A DNA stretch of 64,000 bases from Limnohabitans sp. Rim28 (GTDB taxonomy: Bacteria > Pseudomonadota > Gammaproteobacteria > Burkholderiales > Burkholderiaceae_C). The stretch covers positions 1 to 64,000 of the forward strand of contig NZ_ALKN02000008.1 in the NCBI RefSeq assembly GCF_000293865.2, given 5' to 3'. A program made the position numbers and the translations under genes. The stretch's first letter is position 1, and every line of letters starts with the position of its first letter. The notes under the pieces were generated by a model, which made no database searches, was not told the origin of the DNA, and was given only the letters and a program-made list of their open reading frames with translations. Positions 52,201 to 64,000 of the stretch are shown piece after piece.

Positions 52201-53313
52201 ATGTCCGAGTCCACATCTCCCCTCCAAACGGTTGGCATCTCTCTGGCCGACCGCAGTTACGACATCCAAATTGGACAAGGTCTGCTGAGCCGTCCCGAAA
52301 CCTGGGCGGGTTTGCCCAAGGCCACAACGGCCATGATCGTGACCAATGACACGATTGCCCCCTTGTACGAAGCCGCTTTGCGCCAGGCCATTTCGCCGCA
52401 TTACAAGCAGGTGCACACCGTGGTGCTGCCCGATGGCGAGGCGCACAAGGACTGGCCAACCCTGAACCTGATTTTTGATGCACTGCTGGGCCAAGCTTGC
52501 GACCGCAAAACGGTGTTGTTTGCGCTGGGCGGTGGTGTCATCGGTGACATGACTGGATTTGCGGCAGCCAGTTACATGCGCGGCGTGCCCTTTGTGCAGG
52601 TACCGACCACACTCTTGTCGCAGGTCGATTCGTCGGTGGGCGGCAAAACCGCCATCAACCACCCCTTGGGCAAAAACATGATCGGCGCGTTTTACCAACC
52701 GGTGCGCGTCGTCTGTGACCTGAACACCTTGGCCACCTTGCCGCCGCGCGAGCTGAGCGCGGGCTTGGCCGAAGTCATCAAATACGGTCCGATCGCCGAC
52801 ATGGCATTTTTAGACTGGATCGAGGCGAACATCGACGCGCTGATGGCGCAAGATCCGCCCGCACTGGCCCATGCCGTCAAACGCAGCTGTGAAATCAAAG
52901 CATGGGTCGTCGGGCAAGACGAACGCGAAGCGGGCTTGCGTGCCATCTTGAATTTTGGCCACACCTTTGGCCACGCCATCGAAGCGGGTTTGGGCTTTGG
53001 CGTCTGGCTGCACGGTGAAGCCGTGGGTTGCGGCATGGTCATGGCGGCAGAGCTCTCGCAGCGATTGGGCCATGTCGATGCTGCGTTTGTGGCGCGTTTG
53101 CGGGCCTTGATCGCACGAGCGGGCTTGCCGGTGCGCGGCCCTGTGATGGATGCGGCCGACAACGCGGGCCACTACATGGAACACATGCGCTTGGACAAAA
53201 AAGCGGTGGGCGGCGACATTCAGTTCGTGGTCATCGATGGCCCTGGAAAGGCCACCGTGTGCGGTGCGCCCGACGCGATGGTGCGCGAGGTGATCAACGC
53301 CTGCTGCGTCTGA
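52201..53313 (+). CDS. aroB: 3-dehydroquinate synthase
   Basis: A 370-residue enzyme converting DAHP to 3-dehydroquinate, an early step of the shikimate pathway. NAD and metal motifs are present: [47 protein letters not shown] and [12 protein letters not shown]. Normal length. It shares one base with the start of the next gene (TGATG). Confidence 0.96.
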   Translation: MSESTSPLQTVGISLADRSYDIQIGQGLLSRPETWAGLPKATTAMIVTNDTIAPLYEAALRQAISPHYKQVHTVVLPDGEAHKDWPTLNLIFDALLGQACDRKTVLFALGGGVIGDMTGFAAASYMRGVPFVQVPTTLLSQVDSSVGGKTAINHPLGKNMIGAFYQPVRVVCDLNTLATLPPRELSAGLAEVIKYGPIADMAFLDWIEANIDALMAQDPPALAHAVKRSCEIKAWVVGQDEREAGLRAILNFGHTFGHAIEAGLGFGVWLHGEAVGCGMVMAAELSQRLGHVDAAFVARLRALIARAGLPVRGPVMDAADNAGHYMEHMRLDKKAVGGDIQFVVIDGPGKATVCGAPDAMVREVINACCV

Positions 53314-54500
53314 TGCCGATGCATACCGGGTCATTGGCTTTGCCGGTGGATAGAGGCGAGAGGCCATCCAGCTTGTCGGCCTTGGCTTGCGATCCGGCGC
53401 AAACCCGGGGACGACGCTTTGCTGAAGCCCCAGCACCCACGCGCGACGCATTTCAGCGCGACCGCGACCGCATCGTGCACTCCACCGCCTTTCGGCGATT
53501 GGTCTACAAGACGCAGGTTTTCATGAACCACGAGGGCGATCTGTTTCGCACGCGGCTCACGCACTCACTGGAGGTTGCGCAGCTGGGCCGCTCCATTGCC
53601 CGCGCTTTGGGCCTCAACGAGGATTTGGTCGAGGCCGTGGCACTGGCGCACGATCTGGGGCACACGCCTTTTGGGCATGCCGGACAAGACACGCTGAACG
53701 AATGCATGGCCGAGCACGGTGGCTTTGAGCACAACCTGCAAAGCCTGCGCGTGGTCGATAAACTGGAAGAGCGCTACCCCGCATTTGATGGTCTGAACTT
53801 GAGTTTTGAAACCCGAGAAGGTGTGCTCAAACACTGCTCGCGTGCCCATGCCGAGCATCTGGAGCTGAGCGAGCCAGGCGGGGTGGGGCGGCGCTTCATA
53901 GACCGCACCCAACCCAGCCTGGAGGCGCAGCTTTGCAACCTGGCGGACGCCATTGCTTACAACGCGCACGACATGGACGACGGAGTGCGCTCTGGCCTCA
54001 TCAGCATGGATCAATTGATGCAAGTCGAGTTGTTTGCGCACTACCGCGATCAGGCGCTGGCCGAGCATCCGCACTTGTCAGAAAAGCCTCGCCGCCTGCT
54101 GTATGAAACCATCCGCCGCATGCTGAGTGACCAGGTGTACGACGTGATCGACACCACCCGTCAGGCGGTTGCCAAGGCGGGTGTGGGGACGCTGGCCGAA
54201 GCCCGCTTGGCCGGGCCGTTGGTGGCTTTCAGCACCGAGATGAAGACGCGCAGCGGCGAGCTCAAAAAGTTTTTGTTCGCACAGCTGTACCGCCATCCGC
54301 AGGTCATGCACACCACTGGGCAGGCGCAGCAGGTGGTGCGAGAGTTGTTTTTGGCATATGTGGCCCAACCGGCTGAAATGCCAGCCGTTTTTGCTGCGGC
54401 CACCGATGTCCATCGCACCGTGGCCGATTACATCGCCGGCATGACCGACCGCTTTGCCCTGCGCGAACACGAACGCCTGACGGGGCGCAAGCTGCTGTGA
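53313..54500 (+). CDS. deoxyguanosinetriphosphate triphosphohydrolase-like protein (HD domain)
   Basis: A 395-residue dGTPase-family protein. HD motifs: TRLTHSLEVAQLGR, AHDLGHTPFGHAGQ and LADAIAYNAHDMDDG, preceded by HSTAFRRLVYKTQVF. The class, usually around 380 residues, hydrolyses dNTPs to nucleoside and triphosphate. ATG 53313 shares a base with the aroB stop; another in-frame ATG lies 6 bp later. Confidence 0.92.
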   Translation: MPMHTGSLALPVDRGERPSSLSALACDPAQTRGRRFAEAPAPTRDAFQRDRDRIVHSTAFRRLVYKTQVFMNHEGDLFRTRLTHSLEVAQLGRSIARALGLNEDLVEAVALAHDLGHTPFGHAGQDTLNECMAEHGGFEHNLQSLRVVDKLEERYPAFDGLNLSFETREGVLKHCSRAHAEHLELSEPGGVGRRFIDRTQPSLEAQLCNLADAIAYNAHDMDDGVRSGLISMDQLMQVELFAHYRDQALAEHPHLSEKPRRLLYETIRRMLSDQVYDVIDTTRQAVAKAGVGTLAEARLAGPLVAFSTEMKTRSGELKKFLFAQLYRHPQVMHTTGQAQQVVRELFLAYVAQPAEMPAVFAAATDVHRTVADYIAGMTDRFALREHERLTGRKLL

Positions 54501-55759
54501 GTCGTGTGTCAGCCAGCCGGCCCGCTTGGCTTGTGGTGCTGGCGGGCGGCGTGGCGGCTTTGCAAGTGGGCAAGTTGCCGCCTGCCTTGCCTGCGCTGCA
54601 AGCTGAGCTGGGCCTGACATTGGTGCAGTCGGGTTTCCTGTTGTCCATGGTTCAATTGGCAGGCATGAGTTTGGCCGTGTTCATGGGCCTGTGGGCCGAT
54701 GGCATGGGCCTGCGGCGCAGCATGGTGCGCGGTTTGTGCCTGCTGGCGCTGGCCAGTGGCTTGGGCGCATTCGCCACCTCGGTCAGCGCATTGCTGACCT
54801 TGCGTGCCATCGAGGGTTTGGGGTTTTTGCTGGTGGCTTTGCCCGCGCCAGCCTTGATTCGCCGATTGGTGCCGCCCGCGCAACTGCCGGGCATGTTGGG
54901 TTGGTGGGGCGCTTACATGCCCACTGGCACTGCGCTGGCTTTGCTGCTAGGGCCGCTGTTCATCCCGGTGTGGGGCTGGGGTGCTTGGTGGGGACTGTTT
55001 GCCGCCGTGTCGTTGGCCATGGCGGCGTGGCTGCTTCGCTGTGTGCCTGCCGATCCACCCGCGGTGCTGGCTCTTGATTCACCGGGTTCCTTGTCGCCTT
55101 GGCCATTGGCAGATCGCCAGGTGGCGCCAAGCCAAGCACCCAACGGCGCGTGGCAGCGTCTGCGCCAAACCTTGAGTGCCCCCGGCCCTTGGTGGGTCGC
55201 ACTCACCTTTGGCATGTATTCAGGACAGTGGTTGTCGGTGGTGGGCTTTTTGCCGTCGATTTATGCCGCGGCTGGCGTGAGCGGTGCGCTGCTGGGGGTG
55301 CTCACGGCCTTGGCGGCAGCTGCCAACATCCTGGGCAATATGGCCTCTGGCCGTTTGCTGCAGCGCGGCTGGGCACCCCGCGCCACGCTGTGGATGGGCT
55401 TTGGTGCCATGGCGTTGGGCAGCACGGTGGCCTTCGCCAGTTTCACCGAAAGCCTGCCTTGGCTGCGCTTTGCCGGGGTGCTGTTGTTTTCGGGCATGGG
55501 CGGATTGGTGCCAGGCACCTTGTTCAGCCTGGCGGTGCGCTTGGCGCCAGGCGAGCAACAAGTGGCCACCACGGTGGGTTGGGTGCAGCAGTTGTCGGCT
55601 TTGGGGCAGTTTGCAGGGCCGCCTGCGGTGGCGGCTATGGCTGCGTGGGCGGGCGGCTGGCAGCTCACGCCGGTGGTCACCGTCGGGTGTTGTGTGGTGG
55701 GGGCGGTGCTGGCTTGGATGGCGGGGCGCTTGCTGCCACAGGCACAATCTCGCCCATGA
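54497..55759 (+). CDS. MFS transporter
   Basis: A 420-residue major facilitator with about twelve hydrophobic helices and the loop motif GLWADGMGLRRSM between helices 2 and 3, a variant of the MFS signature. The two halves are joined by a hydrophilic loop at about 195-225. Substrate unknown. GTG start overlaps the dGTPase-like stop by 4 bp, and its stop overlaps the DUF1415 gene by 4 bp. Confidence 0.88.
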   Translation: MSRVSASRPAWLVVLAGGVAALQVGKLPPALPALQAELGLTLVQSGFLLSMVQLAGMSLAVFMGLWADGMGLRRSMVRGLCLLALASGLGAFATSVSALLTLRAIEGLGFLLVALPAPALIRRLVPPAQLPGMLGWWGAYMPTGTALALLLGPLFIPVWGWGAWWGLFAAVSLAMAAWLLRCVPADPPAVLALDSPGSLSPWPLADRQVAPSQAPNGAWQRLRQTLSAPGPWWVALTFGMYSGQWLSVVGFLPSIYAAAGVSGALLGVLTALAAAANILGNMASGRLLQRGWAPRATLWMGFGAMALGSTVAFASFTESLPWLRFAGVLLFSGMGGLVPGTLFSLAVRLAPGEQQVATTVGWVQQLSALGQFAGPPAVAAMAAWAGGWQLTPVVTVGCCVVGAVLAWMAGRLLPQAQSRP

Positions 55760-56310
55760 CCGACATGAACAACCCTGAAATTGCCGACACCGTGCGCTGG
55801 CTTGAACGCGCCGTCATTGGCTTGAACTTGTGCCCTTTTGCCAAAGCGCCGCATGTCAAGGGCCAGATCCATTACGTGCTGAGCGAAGCCAAAGGTTTGG
55901 AAGGTTTGCGCGACGAGTTGATTGAGCAACTGCAAGCGCTGGCCGTCACCCCCGCCGAAGCGCGCGAGACCGTGCTCTTGATCGTGCCGCAGATGCTGCA
56001 AGACTTTTTAGAGTTCAATGACTTTCTGGACGAGGCCGATGCCGTGCTGCAAGAGCTCGACATGGAAGGCGTGTTTCAGGTGGCGAGTTTTCACCCGCAG
56101 TTCCAGTTTGCCGACACCGAGCCGGATGACATCGGCAATTGCACCAACCGCTCGCCTTACCCCACGCTGCACCTGCTGCGCGAGGAAAGCATCGACCGAG
56201 CGGTCGAGGCGTTCCCCGAGGCCGAAATGATTTACGAAACCAACATCGAGACCCTGGACAAGCTGGGGGCTGAGGGTTGGAAAAAGCTGGACGTGGGCCC
56301 AAGCCCATGA
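55756..56310 (+). CDS. DUF1415 protein
   Basis: A 184-residue cytoplasmic protein with WLERAVIGLNLCPFAKAP near the N-terminus and VASFHPQFQFAD in the second half, both characteristic of DUF1415. The conserved LCPFA and ADTEPDD segments suggest an enzyme, but no function is established. Overlaps at both ends place it in the same operon as the MFS and methyltransferase genes. Confidence 0.88.
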   Translation: MTDMNNPEIADTVRWLERAVIGLNLCPFAKAPHVKGQIHYVLSEAKGLEGLRDELIEQLQALAVTPAEARETVLLIVPQMLQDFLEFNDFLDEADAVLQELDMEGVFQVASFHPQFQFADTEPDDIGNCTNRSPYPTLHLLREESIDRAVEAFPEAEMIYETNIETLDKLGAEGWKKLDVGPSP

Positions 56311-57173
56311 AAAAGCGATCTGCCCAGGACATCGCCGAATCCGTGCTGCCTCCTGAAGTGCGTCCCGGCCAGTCGGTCGAGTTGCTCAAGCAACTGCACA
56401 TCTTGACCCGCGAGGGCAAGCTCAACCAAGACTCACGCCGCAAACTCAAGCAGGTCTACCACCTGTTTCAGTTCATCGAAAAGTTGTTGCACGAGCTGCC
56501 CGCCAGCCACAGCGGCCCGACGCTGGCCGACCATGGTGCGGGCAAGTCGTATTTGGGCTTCATCATTTACGACCTGTTTTTCAAAGCGCTGGGTCAAGGC
56601 ACGATCTATGGCATCGAGACCCGCAGCGAACTGGTGGCCTCGTCCCAAGCACTGGCCGAGCGGCTGGGCTTTGAGCGCATGCAGTTCCTCAACCTGAGCG
56701 TGGCCGAATCGGCGCAAAGCGATGTGCTGCCAGCGCAAATCGATGTGGTCACTGCGCTGCACGCCTGCGACACCGCCACCGATGACGCGATCGCCTTCGG
56801 CCTGCAAAAGCAAGCCCAATACATGGTGCTGGTGCCCTGTTGCCAGGCCGAGTTGGCCCGCGCCCTGAACCAGAACAAGGCGCTGAACTTGCAGCGCACC
56901 CCTCTGGCCGAACTCTGGCGTCACCCCCTGCACACCCGCGAAGTGGGCAGCCAACTCACCAATGTGCTGCGCTGCCTGTACCTGGAGTCACAAGGCTACG
57001 CCGTCACCGTGACCGAATTGGTGGGCTGGGAGCACTCGATGAAGAACGAACTCATTTTGGCCAAGTACACCGGTCAGAAAAAGCGTTCATCCGGCGAGCG
57101 CCTGCTGGCGCTGCTCAAGGAGTTTGGCGTGCAGGACTCGATGGGTGGGCGGTACCCGCTGACCATGAATTAA
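56307..57173 (+). CDS. SAM-dependent methyltransferase (Methyltransf_32-like)
   Basis: A 288-residue protein. The motif LADHGAGKSYLGFIIYDLF (about 73-91) corresponds to the SAM-binding loop. VTALHACDTATDDAI and LVPCCQAEL follow, a pattern found in METTL25/TRM44-like or Methyltransf_32 enzymes. Substrate, possibly RNA, is unknown. The first base of the stop TAA is also the first base of a REP-like palindrome that precedes the RAYT gene. Confidence 0.85.
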   Translation: MKKRSAQDIAESVLPPEVRPGQSVELLKQLHILTREGKLNQDSRRKLKQVYHLFQFIEKLLHELPASHSGPTLADHGAGKSYLGFIIYDLFFKALGQGTIYGIETRSELVASSQALAERLGFERMQFLNLSVAESAQSDVLPAQIDVVTALHACDTATDDAIAFGLQKQAQYMVLVPCCQAELARALNQNKALNLQRTPLAELWRHPLHTREVGSQLTNVLRCLYLESQGYAVTVTELVGWEHSMKNELILAKYTGQKKRSSGERLLALLKEFGVQDSMGGRYPLTMN

Positions 57174-57195
57174 TTGGGGTCAGATCCCCATTAAA
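57171..57195. repeat. REP-like palindrome (AATTGGGGTC family), copy 3
   Basis: Arms AATTGGGGTC (57172-57181) and GATCCCCATT (57183-57192). It lies immediately upstream of the RAYT gene and overlaps the methyltransferase stop codon. Together with the copies at 57919-57986 it frames the transposase. Confidence 0.85.
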
Positions 57196-57223
57196 CTGGC
57201 GTTCTCAATTCGGGAGTTTCCGC

Positions 57224-57919
57224 ATGGCCCGCCAACCTCGCCTCACTGTGGCCGCCTACCCGCACCACGTCATCCAGCGCGGCAATGACCGCCAGGCCAT
57301 CGTGCGCGATGATGCCGACCGTGAGCGTTTGCTGGCGCTTTGGCAAGAGCACGCGCTCACTTTCAAAGTGGCCATCCATGCCTACGTGATCATGGACAAC
57401 CACTTCCATCTGCTGCTCACCCCAGAAACAGACGATGGTCTGCCCCAGATGATGCAGGCGGTGGGGCGGGCCTATGTGCGTTACTTCAATTTGCGACATC
57501 AGCGCACAGGCACGCTTTGGGAGGGGCGCTACCGCAGCAATTTGATTGAGACGGAACGTTATCTGTTGGCTTGTATGGTTTACATCGACCTGAACCCGGT
57601 GCGTGCGGGGATGGTGGCCCAGCCTGTTGATTTCAAGTGGTCCAGCCACAGGCACTGTATTGGGCAGGTGAATGACCCATGGCTGAAGCCCCATGCCCTG
57701 TTTTGGGGCTTGGGCAACACGCCATTTGCACGCGAGGCGGCTTATGTTGAACTGGTGCAAACGGGCTTGGTGCAAGGTGACCAGAATCAACTCACCCAAA
57801 GCGCCTTGTCGGGCTGGGCTTTGGGATCTGCTGATTTTGTAGGGGGGCTGCAGCAGAACACGTCGCGACGTTTGGTGCCTGGCAAAGCGGGTCGGCCCTT
57901 GAAAAAGCGCTTGGATTGA
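57224..57919 (+). mobile_element. REP-associated tyrosine transposase (RAYT, TnpA-REP)
   Basis: A 231-residue HUH-type Y1 transposase gene. It begins MARQPRLTVAAYPHHVIQRGN, has the HUH motif in DNHFHLLL (His60, His62) and candidate catalytic tyrosines in AYVRYFN (Tyr84, Tyr87). LWEGRYRSNLIETERYLLAC and YIDLNPVRAGMV complete the RAYT pattern. GGAG precedes the ATG at suitable spacing. RAYTs are single-copy, domesticated enzymes that spread REP palindromes. REP-like repeats lie on both sides here and at 20847 and 21695, so this is the probable source. The frame is intact. Confidence 0.9.
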
Positions 57920-57986
57920 ATCTGTCCCCAATTAAATTACATTGAAGCCAAAAGCCAAATTAATTGGGATCTGACCCCAATTAAAA
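57919..57986. repeat. REP-like palindromes downstream of RAYT, copy 4 and a half copy
   Basis: A half copy (TCTGTCCCCAATTAAATT, 57921-57938) is followed by a full palindrome with arms AATTGGGATC (57962-57971) and GACCCCAATT (57973-57982). The pair resembles the two-unit BIME layout common for RAYT-linked repeats. It may also end RAYT transcription before gltB. Confidence 0.8.
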
Positions 57987-58051
57987 AGATTGGCATGGAT
58001 GCTGCTGTGCACTACACTCGCCACTCTGCGTGAAAACCCTTAGGAGCGCCC

Positions 58052-62743
<4,692 letters not shown>

Positions 62744-62773
62744 ACCCACGGTACAAGAATCTAAGGAAACATC

Positions 62774-64000
62774 ATGGGAAAAATCACCGGCTTCATGGAA
62801 TTCGAGCGCATCGAAGAGGGCTACAAGCCCGTCACCGAGCGCCTCAAAAATTACGGCGAATTCGTCATCGGCTTGACACCCGAGCAGTCCAAAACACAAG
62901 CGGCGCGTTGCATGGACTGCGGCACACCGTTTTGCAACAACGGCTGCCCGGTCAACAACATCATTCCGGACTTCAACAACCTGGTGTTTGAAGGCGACTG
63001 GAAAAACGCGATCGAGGTGCTGCACAGCACCAACAACTTCCCCGAGTTCACGGGCCGCATCTGCCCCGCACCTTGCGAAGCAGCTTGCGTGGTCAACTTC
63101 AACGATGACGCCGTGGGCATCAAGTCGATTGAGCATGCCATCATTGACCGTGCTTGGGCCGAAGGCTGGGTCACACCCCGTCCCGCGAAAGTCAAGACGG
63201 GCAAAAAGGTGGCTGTGATCGGTGCAGGCCCCGCAGGCTTGGCCGCGGCCCAGCAGTTGGCGCGCGTGGGTCACGATGTGACCTTGTTTGAAAAGAACGA
63301 CCGCGTGGGCGGCTTGCTGCGTTACGGCATCCCTGACTTCAAGATGGAAAAGACGCACATCGACCGCCGCGTTCAGCAACTGGAAGCCGAAGGCGTCACC
63401 ATTCGCACCAGCGTGTTGGTGGGTGAGTGGCCCAAGGACTCCAAGGTCACCAACTGGGCCAAGGAAACCATCAGCGCGGCGCAACTCCAGAAAGACTTCG
63501 ACGCGGTGTTGCTCACGGGCGGTTCAGAGCAATCGCGCGATTTGCCTGTGCCCGGCCGCGACCTGGACGGCATCCATTTCGCGATGGAATTCCTGCCCCA
63601 GCAAAACAAGGTCAATGCGGGCGACAAGCTCAAAGGCCAACTGCGCGCGGATGGCAAGCACGTCATCGTGATCGGCGGTGGTGACACCGGCAGCGACTGC
63701 GTGGGCACCAGCACACGCCATGGCGCTGTCAGCGTGACCCAGTTCGAGGTGATGCCCGAGCCACCCGAAAAAGAAAACAAGGCGCTGGTTTGGCCTTATT
63801 GGCCCATGAAGCTGCGCACCAGCTCCAGCCACGACGAGAGCGCCGAAAAAGGCCTGCTGCAGCGCGAATTCGCCATTTCCACCAAAGCCTTCATGGGTGA
63901 AAAGGGCAAAGTCACCGGTCTGACCACGGTGCAGGTCGAATTCAAAGACGGCAAGATGGTCGAAGTGCCTGGCACCGAAAAAGAGCACAAAGCCGACATG
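62774..64000 (+). CDS. gltD: glutamate synthase (NADPH), small subunit, cut by the window edge
   Basis: 409 codons are present and the frame is open at the right edge, so the C-terminus is missing. The protein begins [19 protein letters not shown]. The iron-sulfur cysteines are in [14 protein letters not shown] (from Cys46). The FAD site is [12 protein letters not shown] (Gly150 onward), the flavin loop is [14 protein letters not shown], and the NADPH site is [11 protein letters not shown] (Gly301 onward). It feeds electrons to GltB. AAGGAAAC precedes the ATG. Confidence 0.96.
   Translation, partial: MGKITGFMEFERIEEGYKPVTERLKNYGEFVIGLTPEQSKTQAARCMDCGTPFCNNGCPVNNIIPDFNNLVFEGDWKNAIEVLHSTNNFPEFTGRICPAPCEAACVVNFNDDAVGIKSIEHAIIDRAWAEGWVTPRPAKVKTGKKVAVIGAGPAGLAAAQQLARVGHDVTLFEKNDRVGGLLRYGIPDFKMEKTHIDRRVQQLEAEGVTIRTSVLVGEWPKDSKVTNWAKETISAAQLQKDFDAVLLTGGSEQSRDLPVPGRDLDGIHFAMEFLPQQNKVNAGDKLKGQLRADGKHVIVIGGGDTGSDCVGTSTRHGAVSVTQFEVMPEPPEKENKALVWPYWPMKLRTSSSHDESAEKGLLQREFAISTKAFMGEKGKVTGLTTVQVEFKDGKMVEVPGTEKEHKADM

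Overview
The window looks like a chromosomal segment of a GC-rich betaproteobacterium of the order Burkholderiales, most likely a freshwater Comamonadaceae-type organism. The reasons are the overall coding style, system II cytochrome c biogenesis (ResB/CcsB), HexR next to zwf, the mrcA - pilMNOPQ-like - aroK - aroB order, groESL with a CIRCE element, and gltBD. This assignment is inference from gene content. 58 protein-coding genes are called; one (gltD) runs off the right edge and one (84-776) looks truncated.

Region 1 (1-9849) is an accessory island of secreted or envelope proteins. A tightly packed minus-strand operon reads DUF1800 lipoprotein, DUF1501 Tat protein, serralysin-like metalloprotease with a DUF4214-like tail, DUF4266 lipoprotein, DUF3570 putative outer-membrane protein and ApbE flavin transferase. 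A TlpA-type thioredoxin is divergent from it and a second DUF4214-like RTX protein follows. The DUF3570 protein carries a heptapeptide that fits the ApbE flavinylation consensus. Region 2 (10113-13948) holds a lipoprotein cyclophilin, small hypothetical genes and a PKD-repeat lipoprotein.

Region 3 (13951-20842) is the most unusual part. It is a type I secretion operon with two tandem ABC transporters, an HlyD-type adaptor and a TolC-type channel. Its first gene is a 210-residue protein that resembles the N-terminal, RNA/DNA-recognition half of TnpB and stops where the RuvC nuclease domain would begin. A long inverted repeat sits over its promoter and start codon. The operon could export the RTX/DUF4214 proteins of region 1, but that link is inference.

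Region 4 (20847-36832) is mostly housekeeping: a HAD phosphatase bracketed by REP-like palindromes, prfC, hexR-zwf divergent from tal-pgi, a J-domain protein, a copper-type membrane cupredoxin, groESL under CIRCE and a sigma32-like promoter, two lipid A acyltransferase homologues, an epoxide-hydrolase-like enzyme and engB. Region 5 (36920-44916) has cytochrome c4, resB-ccsB, msrPQ, lysA-lptM and cyaY. Region 6 (44940-57173) has mrcA divergent from a compact pilM-N-(O/P)-Q set, then aroK, aroB, a dGTPase-like gene, an MFS transporter, a DUF1415 gene and a methyltransferase in a chain of overlapping genes. Region 7 (57171-57986) is a REP-associated tyrosine transposase (RAYT) flanked by its REP-like palindromes. 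These are the same palindromes that bracket the HAD gene 36 kb away. Region 8 (58052-64000) is gltB and the start of gltD.

No tRNA, rRNA, CRISPR array or prophage was seen.
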